From Diplonema japonicum (taxonomy: Eukaryota > Euglenozoa > Diplonemea > Diplonemida > Diplonemidae), in NCBI GenBank assembly GCA_964019335.1, contig OZ025686.1:434001-498000 (forward strand): a DNA stretch of 64,000 nt. Reading direction: 5' to 3'. The position numbers and the translations under genes were made by a program. The notes beneath the pieces are model-generated. The model was not told the origin of the DNA. It made no database searches and saw only the letters and a program-made list of their open reading frames with translations. Below are positions 9,673 to 21,900 of this stretch, one piece after another; the first letter of the stretch is position 1; every line of letters starts with the position of its first letter.

Positions 9673-10593
9673 TTATTTCTTGCTCTCCTCAGCTTCTGTG
9701 TTGTAAGTGAGGACCTCTTGCAAACGTGTGAAATCGGCGTTTCCAAGCGCTCCATTCTCAGAAGCTTTTGAAAGGATCTCGAGCGTGGCGTCGGGGAGGG
9801 TGGTGGGCAAATTATGCGCTTTCATATAAGGCAAACGGGAACCTACAAAGTTCGACCATGTGTCAAGGGTTGCAATGGGGCTGGCGGTGTACGCCTCAAG
9901 AGCACGATCCGACATACGACCGTGGCACAAGCGCAACATTCCTTCCACGCCTCCCAGACGCTTTCCAGCACATGCAAAAAACTGCTCTGGATCAACACCT
10001 TCAGCCTCCATCATAGACTTGGTGGCAGCATACGCCATAAAGTTCATCAGAGCCAAATCAACCACAGCATAGTCTAGGGCTCGCGACGCCCCCACTCGAC
10101 CTGACCAAATGTTCTCACCAAGATGGGAAAGGATGTCTTCGTGAGATTTCTTTGTTTCATCATTGTCACATGACAGGAACAAGGTACCCAATCCTGCCCT
10201 CGCCTTCGCAGGTGGTCCGCTGTACGCCCCATCTATGTAGCCGCCTGCGTTGAACTGCTCGGTTATCTTTTGTACTTCCCTGCCTTCGTCTGGGTTGCCG
10301 CTGCATAGGTTGACCACTGTCTTCCCTTTCATTTCGGTGCCGATTTTGTGCAGTAGGTCCTTTGTGTCTTTCATGGTCCCCAAGACCATTACAATGGTGT
10401 CAGTGGCACGCACGGCCTCCATGACGTCTTGCATGCCTTCTGCCTTGCCGGGCATTTCTTTGCTTTGCTTCAGGAAGTCCTCGACCTTACCGTAGCTTCT
10501 GTTCCACCCGACCACGTCTTGAGCAGATTCCACCAGTCTCAGGGCCATGGAACCTCCCATTTTCCCCAAACCCAAGACAGAAACGCGGGGCGT

Positions 10594-10596
<3 letters not shown>
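9673..10596 (-). CDS. Imine-reductase/6PGDH-like NAD(P)-dependent dehydrogenase, 307 aa
   Basis: A beta-hydroxyacid-dehydrogenase-type oxidoreductase. The Rossmann fold starts at once (MTPRVSVLGLGKMGGSMA; GxGxMG at 9-14), and WNRS (31-34) follows the second strand, a pattern that often goes with NADP use. LCSGNPDEG and DGAYSGPPAKA (about residues 115-150) match the substrate loop of imine-reductase-like members. The C-terminal helical half contains ASRALDYAVVDLALMNFMAY, where 6PGDH enzymes keep their catalytic Lys. That Lys is not obvious here, which favours an imine-reductase-like protein over 3-hydroxyisobutyrate dehydrogenase. ATG 10596 follows about 35 A on the coding strand, itself preceded by an ACAG acceptor. 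Stop TAA is at 9673. The substrate is unknown. Confidence 0.75.
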
Positions 10597-10640
<44 letters not shown>

Positions 10641-10969
10641 TTTTTTTGTTTTTTTGTTTCCCCCAGTTTTGTTGCACTTACAAAAAAAAAAGAAAAAGAA
10701 AAAGGAAAGCAGGAATAAAAAAAAAAAGAAGAAAGAACATATTTTTTTTTCTTAAAACACGTAATAGCCTCAGTAATGAAAGACAGGATTGGGGGGGTGG
10801 GGAGGGGAGGTGGGTGGGAAAAGAGAGGAAATGAAGAAATAAAAGGGGGAGGGGGTATTTTTAAAAGAAGAAAAAAAGAAAAAAAAAGAGACATTTAAGG
10901 GTACCTGCGGTATGTGACAGGACGCCTGAAAAAAAAGGAGAAAAATAAAAATAAAGAGTGATAGTGGTA

Positions 10970-11007
<38 letters not shown>

Positions 11008-11179
11008 CTGTGGACCTAGGGGCATTGATGCTCCCCTAAGCAAAAAAGGATAAAAAAAAACAAAAATGAATTCTTTAATTTTTTTTAATGGAAGAACAGC
11101 GTGTATGGTTGAAAAGGGAAAGAAAAGAAAAGGAGGATGGGGATGAGAAGGGAGGGGATGAGAAGGGGGGGGGAAGTAT

Positions 11180-11222
<43 letters not shown>

Positions 11223-13907
11223 CATTTTTTTTTAGAACTTTTTTTTTTCCTTTTTTTTGATAATTTTTATACTTGTGTGTTTTTTTCTTTTTTTTTTTCT
11301 TTTTTGTTTGTTTTTTTTTAATGACCGGTAAAAAGAAAGGTGTGGAATCTGAGAAAAAAAAATCGGGAAGGGGAAGAAAACCCTATATGATGAGGGGAAA
11401 CTATAAGCAACGATCACCGCAAGGAAAAAAGAAGAGGGGAAGAAAAAAAAAAAGAAACACTAATTTCTTTTGAAAACCACGTATCTGAGTTGTCATCCCT
11501 CCTTCTGTTTTTTTTTCTTTTTTTTTCCCTCGTAAGGTGACGATGTTTAAGGTTGGGAGAAGCTTTTTACGAGCAAAAAAAAAAAAAAAAAAAAAGACTT
11601 TTTTGCCGAAGATTTCTTCTTTTTTTTTCTGCCCCCCCGCCAGTTTCAAGAAACTAATTTAAGAAACTAAAAATAAAGGTATAGATTTTTTTTTTTTTTT
11701 TTTTTTTTTTATGCTGCCTTGATCAGCCTATGAAAGATAAAATTATTTAAAGAAAACCCCACACTCCGAAACCGATCAATCACACAGTCCACAGGTATCT
11801 CTTTGTCCAGTTCATTAGGAAAAAGAGGAGTAGGTCCTCCCCCATCCTTCCCTGGAGAAAGCAAGAAAAATGTGTAAACCACTGACACCGACCGGGAGCG
11901 GGGGGGGGAACCCTCAAAAAAATGTGTGTGTGTTTTTTTTTTTTTTTTTTTTTTTCCCAAACCAGTATTTATTCAAAAAAAAAAGCTAAATAAAAAAATT
12001 TTAAAAATAATAATAACACAAAAAAAAAAAGAAAAAATATAACACGTCGTGCTAATCAGCTAATAAGATACCCCCTTTTTTTTTCTTTTTTCTCTCCCAC
12101 ATTTTCATCCCCAGGGTAACTATCTGAACAAAGGCTATGTACACAATAGAAAGTGGGAGGGGGTGGATGAAGGAGAGAAACAGAAAAAACCCAGCTCTTT
12201 CTTGGACGCCGGCTAGGCTTTCAGAAGGGTGGTACAGAAAATAAATGGGAATAAAGGTCTTCTGCCAAAAACTTGCAAAGAGACAGGGGGTGGGGTAGGG
12301 GGGTGGAGAAGGGAAGGGGAAACTTTGATGAGAAAAAAAAAAAAAAAAAAACCTTTCTTCCTTTTTTTATTTTTATTTTTATTTTATTTTATTTTTTTTT
12401 CCATCCTTCTTTTTTTTTTGATGGTACATAAATAAATACCTCGCTCCATAAGTAAGGTCAATTACACAGTAATCCTGTCGGGGAAAAAAAAAAAGAAAAA
12501 GAAAAAGAAAAGCAAGGCGTTGAGAACTGGCAGCCTAGAGCAAACTAGATTTAATCCTTCCGGGCAGATCCCCCAAAAAACTTAAAAAAGATTACCGTAT
12601 AATTGACCATAAATGGGAAACAAAGAAAATAAAAGAGACTAAGGGAGGGGGATGTGTGAATCTCAGTAAGGCACACAAACTAGGTGTAACAGATACACTC
12701 AGACAGGGTAAAAAAAAGGGGAATAAAACAGGGCGGGGGGGGGGAATAGAAAAAATGATTGATCTGATAGTTATTAGTTAAGACACAGTCACGAGGAGAG
12801 GGGAGAAAAAAAGAAGAGAAGGGACCCCCCCCCCCCCCTTTCCCCCCGAAGTCCGCATTGAGAATGGGAAGTATTTTCTTTTTTTGTAATCCCCCCCTCT
12901 TTACACTGCACCATATACATCCCAATGAACCTTTTTTTCGGGTTCCTTTTTCGTAGTTTTTATAGCGAACACTGCTATCTATTTATTATCGCCCCCCCCC
13001 CCAAAAAAAAAGAAGATGAAATACCCTTCTCTCCTCCCAGTTTTGCATTTTTTATAAAGAAATTTTAAGTGACCACTTTTTACTTTCACACTCTTTGTCG
13101 TTGTTTTTTTTTTTTTTTTTTTTTCTCTATTTGCTTTTTTTTTTTTTTTTCTTTTTTTTTTCCCCTGAAAATCCCCCATTCAGCTCAAGAAATAATTACG
13201 GTTAAATTTTTTTTTATGTAACAGGGAAAAAAAAGAGAAGATGGGTAGGGGTGGGGCAAGGGCGGGAGGAGGGGGGGGTGAGGACACCGCCTAAGTAAAC
13301 AGCCGAGCCAGAAGGCCCCCACAAGGTTTTTTTTTTCCTGCTTCCACACGAAGGAAACAATTGGTACTCCCCCCCCCCCCTTTTTTTCCTTAATTCCCTT
13401 TAAACAGGTGAGGTAGGGACTTAGAGAGGACGCACGTTGGTACTTACAGAAGAAAAAGTAGAATAAAGTCCCCCCCTCCCCATCCATCCTTTAATTTTTT
13501 TTAAAAGAAAAGAGGGAAATGCGATACCAAACCTAACGACCTTACAGGGGGAAAAGGGGAGGAGGGGAGAGGGAAGGAGTACGATGGGGAGGGTAGAGGG
13601 AAGAGAGATAAAAAAGCTGATGGAAAAAAAAAAAGAGAAACAAATTAAAAAGAAAGGTGATCTTGGTTAGGTACCCGACCTTTTTTCTTGTTTTCCCTTT
13701 TTTTTCTTCTTTATTCATATCTCGTCTCCCCACCACCCGTTTCTTTTTTTTTTTTTGTGTATTCTTTTTCTTTTTCTTTTTTCGTGCGTGTTACCTCATT
13801 CCTTTTTTTTTTAAAAGCTTTTTTTTCAAGAATTCTTTTTTTAAAATTTTTTTTCCACCCTCGAACGAAGGGGGGGATAAAAAAAAAAGAAAAGAAAGTG
13901 TACCTTT

Positions 13908-13939
<32 letters not shown>

Positions 13940-14004
13940 CCCTTCTTTCCCGATTAGTGTCGTTTTTTTTTTTTTTTTTTTTTTTTTTCGTGTCAAAAAA
14001 TTAT
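10597..14004. other. 3.4-kb homopolymer-rich region without a recognisable gene
   Basis: Dense A, T, C and G runs, for example more than 40 T at 11181-11222 and C runs at 12829-12838 and 13371-13380. Six-frame translations are Phe/Lys/Gly repeats. One non-repetitive peptide (minus strand, about 11709-11860, FPNELDKEIPVDCVIDRFR) could be a gene remnant but matches nothing I know. One short dispersed repeat lies at 10887-10929. Confidence 0.5.
10887..10929 (-). repeat. Short dispersed repeat, copy 1 (43 bp)
   Basis: AGAGACATTTAAGGG followed by TACCTGCGGTATGTGACAGG and ACGCCTGA on the plus strand. It is nearly identical to 18855-18898 and is flanked by poly(A) on both sides. On the minus strand the core GTCACATACCGCAGGT partly resembles the alpha modules of the 3-kb array. 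Confidence 0.65.
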
Positions 14005-15880
14005 CTAACAGGATTGTTTTTCATCTGAAGATGACGCAGCATCAGGGCTTGAGCGTGTGAGCCCTTCAGAGGAAGAGGTGCTATTCGACGATTTATGCTG
14101 CACATGCCTGAAAGGGGGTTGGTAAGGGTTCGCTGTTTGGTGCATAGCAGTAGCCGGAGGCATGGAGAGCTCCTTAAGGGGCTGGGGCTGGGGGGGTACT
14201 GGCACTGTAGCAGAAGGAGGCGGAGTATCCACCTTCATTCGCCCGAACAAGCTGTTACCACTGTTCACTGCCGCCAAAGGTGACTCAGGTGAAACAAGAG
14301 GAGCAGGAGACACCTGCTGCACCATCGCCTGCGGCGGCCCTGCAGTAGGAACACCTTGTGAGCCCCATGGAACTACCATGTTATGCCTCCAGCTCAAAGG
14401 GTGAGGCTGCCCCCACATGGGGTTCCACTCTCTCGGGTCACATCCGAATACGGCCATTAACTTTTTTTTTTTTTTTTTTTTTTCTTTCTTTTTTTTTCTT
14501 CCTTCAAAAACCGCATACCGGAGTTGGAGGAGGTGGTGCGTACTGATAGTTGCGCATGTTCTTCTTCTCCTCCCATGTCCTTGTGAAGTGCTCGTAGCAC
14601 TTCAACATTCGCAGGGTGGCGGAGAACAGCATCCTGACGTCGACAAACCTGAAGGTCCCCCTAGCCACGTCGTTATCCACGCTAAGAGGGTCCTCAAGAG
14701 AGAGTTGCGACCCTACCATGCTGTTGCATTCTGCCTCGCTCCTCGGCTTGTACCTTGCCTCTGCCACTGATATGGTGATGTCCTCCAGGTTCAGTGCCCC
14801 GGGTTCCATCCCGAAGGTCTCGAGGAACCCCACGAAGGCAGCCCCCAGTCCCTTGTACGCCGCATCGCTTCTCTCTGCGCTGCTGCTCCCGCTGTTGGTG
14901 CTCATCTCTGCACTCGAGGCCTCGCTGTCCCCGCTGCTGTCGCACTCGTTCTCATCCTCCTCTTCTTCTATGTCCGCGTCGTGCACGTGCTGCAGGTACG
15001 ACACCACCATCAAGCACAGGGAGTAGCTGCTCAGCCCCCCCTGTGGGTTTTTTTTTTTGATTTGCTGCTTCCCCCTGCATACCGTGTACAGCTCATTCAC
15101 GTTGCCAAGCTTCAGGATGTTCTTCAGCGTTATTATCATAGGCCGCGCGAGTCTGTACTTCCTGAGGAGACGCTTCATGTTCGCTGCACTGGCAGCCGCT
15201 CTCTTCATGTTGAAGGAGATGTCAGCATGTACTCCACTGACGACGTCGGTCAGCCGTATGAGGGGAACCTTGGTGTTGGTGATCAGGTGGGTGGTGAAGC
15301 CGTTCTGCTGCAGCGTGCTGCTAAGGGCATAGGCTTGTGACGCCTCTACACCACAGAGGGTGAAGTCGATGTCGGAGGAGGGGATGCATAGGTCGGTGGA
15401 CCAGCTGCCGAAGACCTCGAGCGTGCTGTCAGGGAAGACTTCTGCGGTGCATGATTTCACACGGTTGGCAATGTCCTGCCTCGTCTTCTTCTCATCAGAA
15501 GTGAGTTCCATGTAGCACATGAAGTCTCGCAGCTCCTCGTCAAGGATTCGTGACAGAGCTGACGTGGTGTTTAACCGTATCTTGCAGTTGTCAGTGAGGA
15601 GTTCCCCTGCGCTCGCTACAGCCACATCATCGTCTTCATTCCTCGAAGTTGTGGGCGCTTGCTCCATGGGAGCGGGGGTGGAGGTGCCTGAGCTGGGAGA
15701 CGCTTTGTTATTGCTGTTCTTGCCGTTCAAAAACTTCTCGTATCTTTTGCTCGCCCACCTCGGCAACGGCTGCGCTGCAACCTGCGGGGGCGGCGCCCAT
15801 GGTGTGCTACCTCTTAAATTAAACTTACTATGCCGGCCATGCTTCTTCGCACTGCCTTCCTTCGTAGCTGTTTCAGTCAT
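14005..15880 (-). CDS. Trf4/PAPD5-like non-canonical poly(A) polymerase, 591 aa
   Basis: A nucleotidyltransferase of the Trf4/Cid1 group that adds A or U to RNA 3' ends; Trf4 marks nuclear RNAs for exosome decay within TRAMP. Exons: 15083-15880, 14519-15040, 14005-14460, joined by GT-AG introns of 42 and 58 nt. The 42-nt intron stays in frame; removing it restores the conserved NELYT-GGLSSYSLCLM. The catalytic signature FGSWSTDL-SSDID gives Asp170 and Asp172, and HADISFN supplies Asp220. The PAP-associated domain shows LSLEDPLSVDNDVARGTF, close to the Trf4 motif IEDPLNPNNDVGR. An acidic Ser-rich insert (about 280-320) sits inside that domain. The C-terminal exon is Pro/Gln/Ser-rich. Stop TAG is at 14005. 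Confidence 0.88.
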
Positions 15881-16150
15881 CGTGTGGAGGTGGTATCTTC
15901 TTTAACCTTAAACGGAAAACCAAATACAAAACTGGCTTTGCGCACAGGCACCCTATGGTCTTATCCCCAGACCTCTCCTGTGATGGATTGAAGATAATGA
16001 AGAATAACTTTAAAAGGCAAGTTTTTTTTTTGATTTTTTTTTTTTTTTTCCGATGATCCCTAAGAGAAAAAGTAAAAAGCAACTCGTCTCCCACTAATGG
16101 TCAACTTCTATGACTAGCACTTTCATCACTAACGTAACTTGCTTTTGCAC

Positions 16151-17266
16151 TTAAGCGTGAACCCCCCACACACGGATGGTGTTGTCAGTGTACCCAGAGT
16201 ACAAGGTGGAGCCGTCGGCGGACCAGGCGAGGGAGATGCACTCGGGCTTCATGGCCCTCTTGCCCATCTCAGGAAGCTCAGGCACAAGCTCAGCAACGGT
16301 CTGCTTGCTCTCGAGGTCCCAGATCTTGATGGCGGAGCCGGTGGCGGCGCAGAGCCAGTACCTGAAGGGTTGGTTGATTATATATTAATGAGGTCAGCAC
16401 ACCTGTTGGGGGAGAAGCACAGCTCGTGGATGACGTCAGAGCCGTCGTCAAGGGAGTACAGGTGGTCACCCTGTTGTGTTGAATGGATTGTTAAAACAGC
16501 AGCATACCCTGTTAAGGTCCCAAAGCATGGCGGCACCATCCTTACCACCCGAGGCGCACAGGGAGCCATCAGGGGACATGGTCACGGTGTTGACGTACCT
16601 GTGTGGTGGTGATATATTGCAACATTTGCATACCCGGTGTGGCCAGCAAGGTTGGACTGGAGGCCGAGGTTGTTCAAGGACCACACCTTGACCATCTTGT
16701 CCCAACCGCACGACACGATGAGGGGGGTCTGGGGGTTGGGCGAGAAACGGGTGCACGAAACCCAGTCCTTGTGGCCCTCGCTGTCGATGGTGAACTTGTT
16801 CTCACCGAGGGTGTTCCACATCTTCATGGTGTTGTCCCTGGACCCAGAGATGATCTGACGGTTGTCAGGGCTGAAAGCAACCGACATGACGTCCTTGGAG
16901 TGGCCCATGAACCTGCAGGTGCTGGCGCCGTTGGAGAGGTCCCACAACCTCAGGGAGTTGTCCCAGGCACCGGACAGACCGAACTGGCCGTCCGAGGAGA
17001 TCTGAACATCCTGGACAAAGTTGGAGTGGCCATCCATCCTCCTCTTGGCGTACCCGTACACGCCAGTGCTGGAGTCGGGGGCGATCTCCCACTGGATGAC
17101 AGAGCAATCTGTGTTGGAAAAAGTTATTTTTTTTATTCAGATCACACATACCCCTGGACCCGGAGATCAGCGACCCGGTGGTGTCAATGGGGGCAGCGAT
17201 GGAGGTGACCCAGCCTCCGTGACCCTTGAGCTGCCCGTTGTAGCGGAAGTGACCTTGATTCTCCAT
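16151..17266 (-). CDS. RACK1: RACK1 (seven-bladed WD40 receptor for activated C kinase), copy 1, 319 aa
   Basis: RACK1 is a 40S ribosomal-subunit scaffold that also binds kinases. Exons: 17152-17266, 16634-17108, 16508-16598, 16403-16470, 16151-16361, with introns of 43, 35, 37 and 41 nt starting GTATGT, GTATGC, GTATGC and GTGTGC. The joined length of 319 residues matches the usual 315-320. WD signatures include [66 protein letters not shown] and [13 protein letters not shown]. It ends GVHA before TAA 16151. An ACAG acceptor lies 21 nt upstream of ATG 17266. Copy 2 follows at once on the right with almost no divergence. Confidence 0.96.
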
Positions 17267-17363
17267 TTTGTAATGTGCAAAAAAAAGCTGTTGTGCATTA
17301 AGATGGAAGTATGTCAGCAACATAAATTTTAATTTGAATAAAAGCCAATGATTAGGTGTTCGT

Positions 17364-18482
17364 CTAAGCGTGAACCCCCCACACACGGATGGTGTTGTCA
17401 GTGTACCCAGAGTACAAGGTGGAGCCGTCGGCGGACCAGGCGAGGGAGATGCACTCGGGCTTCATGGCCCTCTTGCCCATCTCAGGAAGCTCAGGCACAA
17501 GCTCAGCAACAGTCTGCTTGCTCTCGAGGTCCCAGATCTTGATGGCGGAGCCGGTGGCGGCGCAGAGCCAGTACCTGAAGGGTTGGTTGATTATATATTA
17601 ATGAGGTCAGCACACCTGTTGGGGGAGAAGCACAGCTCGTGGATGACGTCAGAGCCGTCGTCAAGGGAGTACAGGTGGTCACCCTGTTGTGTTGAATGGA
17701 TTGCTAAAACAGCAGCATACCCTGTTAAGGTCCCAAAGCATGGCGGTACCGTCCTTACCACCCGAGGCGCACAGGGAGCCATCAGGGGACATGGTCACGG
17801 TGTTGACGTACCTGTGTGGTGGTGATATATTGCAACATTTGCATACCCGGTGTGGCCAGCAAGGTTGGACTGGAGGCCGAGGTTGTTCAAGGACCACACC
17901 TTGACCATCTTGTCCCAACCGCACGACACGATGAGGGGGGTCTGGGGGTTGGGCGAGAAACGGGTGCACGAAACCCAGTCCTTGTGGCCCTCGCTGTCGA
18001 TGGTGAACTTGTTCTCACCGAGGGTGTTCCACATCTTCATGGTGTTGTCCCTGGACCCAGAGATGATCTGACGGTTGTCAGGGCTGAAAGCAACCGACAT
18101 GACGTCCTTGGAGTGGCCCATGAACCTGCAGGTGCTGGCGCCGTTGGAGAGGTCCCACAACCTCAGGGAGTTGTCCCAGGCACCGGACAGACCGAACTGG
18201 CCGTCCGAGGAGATCTGAACATCCTGGACAAAGTTGGAGTGGCCATCCATCCTCCTCTTGGCGTACCCGTACACGCCAGTGCTGGAGTCGGGGGCGATCT
18301 CCCACTGGATGACAGAGCAATCTGTGTTGGAAAAAGTTATTTTTTTTATTCAGATCACACATACCCCTGGACCCGGAGATCAGCGACCCGGTGGTGTCAA
18401 TGGGGGCAGCGATGGAGGTGACCCAGCCTCCGTGACCCTTGAGCTGCCCGTTGTAGCGGAAGTGACCTTGGTTCTCACCCAT
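17364..18482 (-). CDS. RACK1: RACK1, copy 2, 320 aa
   Basis: Tandem copy of the gene on its left. Exons: 18365-18482, 17847-18321, 17721-17811, 17616-17683, 17364-17574; introns are at the same four positions and have the same lengths. The two copies differ at only a handful of sites: an extra Gly codon at the start (MGENQGH against MENQGH), TAG instead of TAA, and a few silent or intronic changes. Identity stops abruptly at the start and stop codons, and the flanks are unrelated. A CACAG acceptor lies 22 nt upstream of ATG 18482. Tandem RACK1 pairs are also known from trypanosomatids (LACK/TRACK). Both copies look intact. Confidence 0.96.
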
Positions 18483-18504
18483 CTTGGCTAACTTAACGAT
18501 AATA

Positions 18505-18932
18505 CTGTGATGAGAGTTGTTGCATGGCTGCAAGGTTGTAGTATTGTAGATGAAAGAATAAAGGGAAAATAGGGAAAAAAAAGAAGGAAAGAAAGAGCAA
18601 GTTGTCACATGCGTGCACATTTCCTCTCTTCGCTTTCTTTACTTCTTCTTTCCCCTCCCCTTCCCTTCAGAAAAAAACGTTCTGCTATTCTTTTTTTTTT
18701 TTTTTTTTTTTTTTGAAACTACTATTTTGTCGATATTTTTTTTTCTTTCACTCGAACTATTTTTTTCCACGGAGAAGGGGGAGGGGGAACAAAAAAAGGG
18801 TAAATAAACATGAAAAAGGACGACGTGGGAGAAAAAAAATGGTACAAAAAAAAAAGAGACATTTTAAGGGTACCTGCGGTATGTGGCAGGACGCCTGACA
18901 AAAAAAAAAGAGCAACAACCTTCTTAATGTGC
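18505..18932. other. Intergenic, between RACK1 copy 2 and the IP3 receptor
   Basis: A 428-bp gap holding the RACK1 upstream pyrimidine-rich sequence, homopolymers and the second copy of the 43-bp dispersed repeat. No gene is seen. Confidence 0.55.
18855..18898 (-). repeat. Short dispersed repeat, copy 2 (44 bp)
   Basis: AGAGACATTTTAAGGG then TACCTGCGGTATGTGGCAGG and ACGCCTGA. It differs from 10887-10929 by one substitution and one extra T and is again embedded between A runs. Confidence 0.65.
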
Positions 18933-21900
18933 TCAAATATGTGTGCTTCTAGAAAACTTAATGCCATTGAAAACGGTTGTGCTCCTCGAACGCCTCTGGT
19001 GCAGCGGTGCAGGGACAGTGTCCACAATGTTCTCGTGCATCGACGCAGTACGGATACCGGAACGCGAAGGCCTGACCGACGCAACTCCCTGCACAGGGGA
19101 CTGCACAGGGGACTCCATTTCCATTGCTTGCTGGTGGTGGTGCAGTTGCTGTGATACGAATGTGAATATTATTATTATTTTTTTCTTTTGTATACCAACT
19201 GCGAAGTAATCTGCCTGAGCGCCTGCATCTCGTTTTGCATCACCATGCCCAGTTCCCTAATCCTTCTCTCGACCATTTCTATCTTCTTGCTTTGTGTCTT
19301 TGCCTCTGTCCTGGCATCGACTACCTTCTCAACAATAATGTCAAGCTGCCTCTGCCCCATCTTCGTCCCGATAGAGTTCGTTGGCATTCTGCTTTCAATA
19401 TCGTTGTTGGAAACCTTATTAGATAGGCAGATAGCTCTGTTCGTGGGGAAGAACGACAGGTCATGTACTTTCATTTTGTCGTAAACATTGGACTCTTGAC
19501 CAGTGAATTCGCTGGCTTCCTTTGTGCGCAGATGGTGGATGAAGTAGATGTACAGCCACATGTTATGATCACGTTTAATATGGTGCACAAATCCATTGGC
19601 CTGCAGGATTTTTTTTTTTTTTTTTTGAATCCATACGTGTCGTTCAAACTCTGAAGCTTCGATACCGCAGATGAAGCACTTTGTTTTGATGTCCTCATCG
19701 ATCTTCTGCTTCTCCGAACGCAGCTCTGCAAAGGTGTCGATGATGATACCGAAGATGATGTTCAGCAAGATGACGATCACGATCACGAAGAAACAGAAGT
19801 CGAAGCTGGCACGGAACACATAGAAGAGGTCCATCCCACGGCCGTCGGAAGTGGGTGCTTGCATGAGATCTCCGATACCACCGCCTTCGCGAATGCCGTT
19901 GAACAAGATGTGCACGAAACACTGCAGCATGCTCGTGCAGTTTTCTCCGTACTGCTCGAAATCCGTTTGAAAAAACAAAAACCCGATTACGGAAAACACG
20001 TAAATCACGATGACCGCCAGCAGCCCTGTCAGCAACAACGACCTCCCGTTCTTTGTAACAGACCTGTGTTAAAGTGTGCTATGTAACGTGTGGCATACCT
20101 GATTACCGACTGGAGCACCGTGCTGTTTGAAACAATGGAGAACAAGTGGAACGTCAGGAAGAATGGTGACGAGAGGCCCAACAACCCCGAGATGACCATG
20201 AGCAGCAGCATGATGAAGGCGGGCTCGTTCATGAGGCACTTTACGCTGAATAACAACATGACGCTGTCGTCTTGGTCGCCTTCTGTCTCCTCGATGTACT
20301 TGCTCGCCTGTGGCTTCTCCCATGGCTTTACGGATGCTCTTCTCTGTAGTGGCATCACCGACCCGCTCCTTGATGGTGGTGGTGTGTGCCCCAACCCCCC
20401 AGGACTCGTGGATGTCTTTATCATCTTATTATGTCGCAGCGTCCCGTCTTCGGGTGACAGCGTGTTGTGGCTGCGGGTCTGGTCCGACCACGGTGATAGG
20501 GGCTTGATCTCCTTCCTCTTCGTCTTCCCGGGTGACTTCACGGTGCTGTGTGGGGATGGTAGCCCGGAGGGTGTCGACGATTTCTTCGTGTTGCTCCAAT
20601 TCGACTCTTGTTCGTCACTGTCGCTTACATTGATCGGTGCCTGCACCATGGACTTCCGCCTCCGCCGTTTGGGGACGACCTGTCTCTTCGCTTTCGTAGG
20701 TAGCGACCTCCTCTTTAGTTTCCTCTCGTCTTCCTCCTCCTCTGCTTCATCGAACCACCCGCTGTCATGGTCGGTGTTCGCCGACATGATCTCCTGCGAG
20801 TTGTTCACTGAGTCGTGCCGTTCGTACACATGGCGCACCTCGTTCCTGATGCGTTGCCACCTCTTCGAAGGTGACCCAACAGGTGCTTCGTCGTCGGTAA
20901 CCTCCAACCACTTGGTGCCTGCCCTCTTTGCAGTTTTGTCGTCTTTCCCAGTCTCCAAAGGTGCCGGGCTGAGGTATTGGCTACCGTGTTGTGTCGTCAG
21001 CAGGATTGGCAGGTCGAGCATCGGGTCCGTCTCATACTCCCTGCTGACGGTAGTGTCCGCGTAGACGGAGTCTGTGTCTTTCCGCAAAGGGCTTGACACC
21101 AACGTAGGGGACTGGCGCAGCCGGGCTTCCCATTCTGTGGCAGTGGTCTTCACAGCTCTAAAGGCTTTTACTTTGTTCTCGTTGGGTTTTGGGTCTCGCA
21201 GTTGGAGAAGCTCTTGAGGGCCCAGCTGCCTGTGAAGGCGCGAGCGGCGTTCGTTCTCTGCTTCATTCCGCGCCTAGTTGCAATCACAGGAATAACGGAA
21301 CATACCTTGTGTGCGAGGATGGGGCCATGCGCCACTGCGTGGTGGCACACCATAGCAAGGGACAACACGAACTGTGGTGGCGTGAAGGTGGTGAGGTGGG
21401 TATACCTGGAAGAAAGCAAGAATGACAAGTATGGAGGACATGAAGATGCCGTACGGGTGGCACAGCAGCAGCAGGGCATTGGAAAGCAGGGCAATGTAAA
21501 TCAAAGCCTTCTCGAGCTTCTGTATTTTCCTGTTGGTGAGCACTTTAGCTATCGTCAGAAGGCCGGAGATGCTCCACTTGCGGGACCACTGCTCGCGAGC
21601 CTCTCTCAGAACTCGCTCCGAGAAGTGGAGGTCGCTGTACTTCATCTCGAAAAGCACGTCGTCTGCCATGCTGAAGAAAGATGAGATCCTTGCGGCGGGT
21701 GTGTCTCTGTCCACAGACCACAACACCTGCTGCCTAGTGGAGGTCGAGAGGTTTAAGCAGATCTCAGGGATCCTGAAGTACACCCTCTCGAGGTTTGCAT
21801 CTCTTGAGATCTCGATCCTTCCCGTCATAGCACGGAAGTAGGCAAAGCCTGCCTCGTTGTTCATGAAGAACTTGTTGGACTCCAGATACCCGACATCGTC

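Noticed and set aside
11088-11321. ORFs made mostly of Phe or Lys in homopolymer tracts (many across 4-14 kb and 27-34 kb)
   Set aside because: They are translations of poly(T) or poly(A) with no conserved pattern, so they are not credible genes.
16630-16650. Shared GGCCACACCGGGT between RACK1 and the alpha repeat
   Set aside because: In RACK1 it encodes the WD motif AGHTG at an exon end. The match is too short to imply common origin.
20090-21064. Plus-strand ORF of 324 aa, and similar long plus-strand ORFs at 23318-24235 and 46809-47837
   Set aside because: They are antisense shadows of conserved minus-strand exons (IP3R and coiled-coil giant) with Ser/Cys-rich, domain-free translations.
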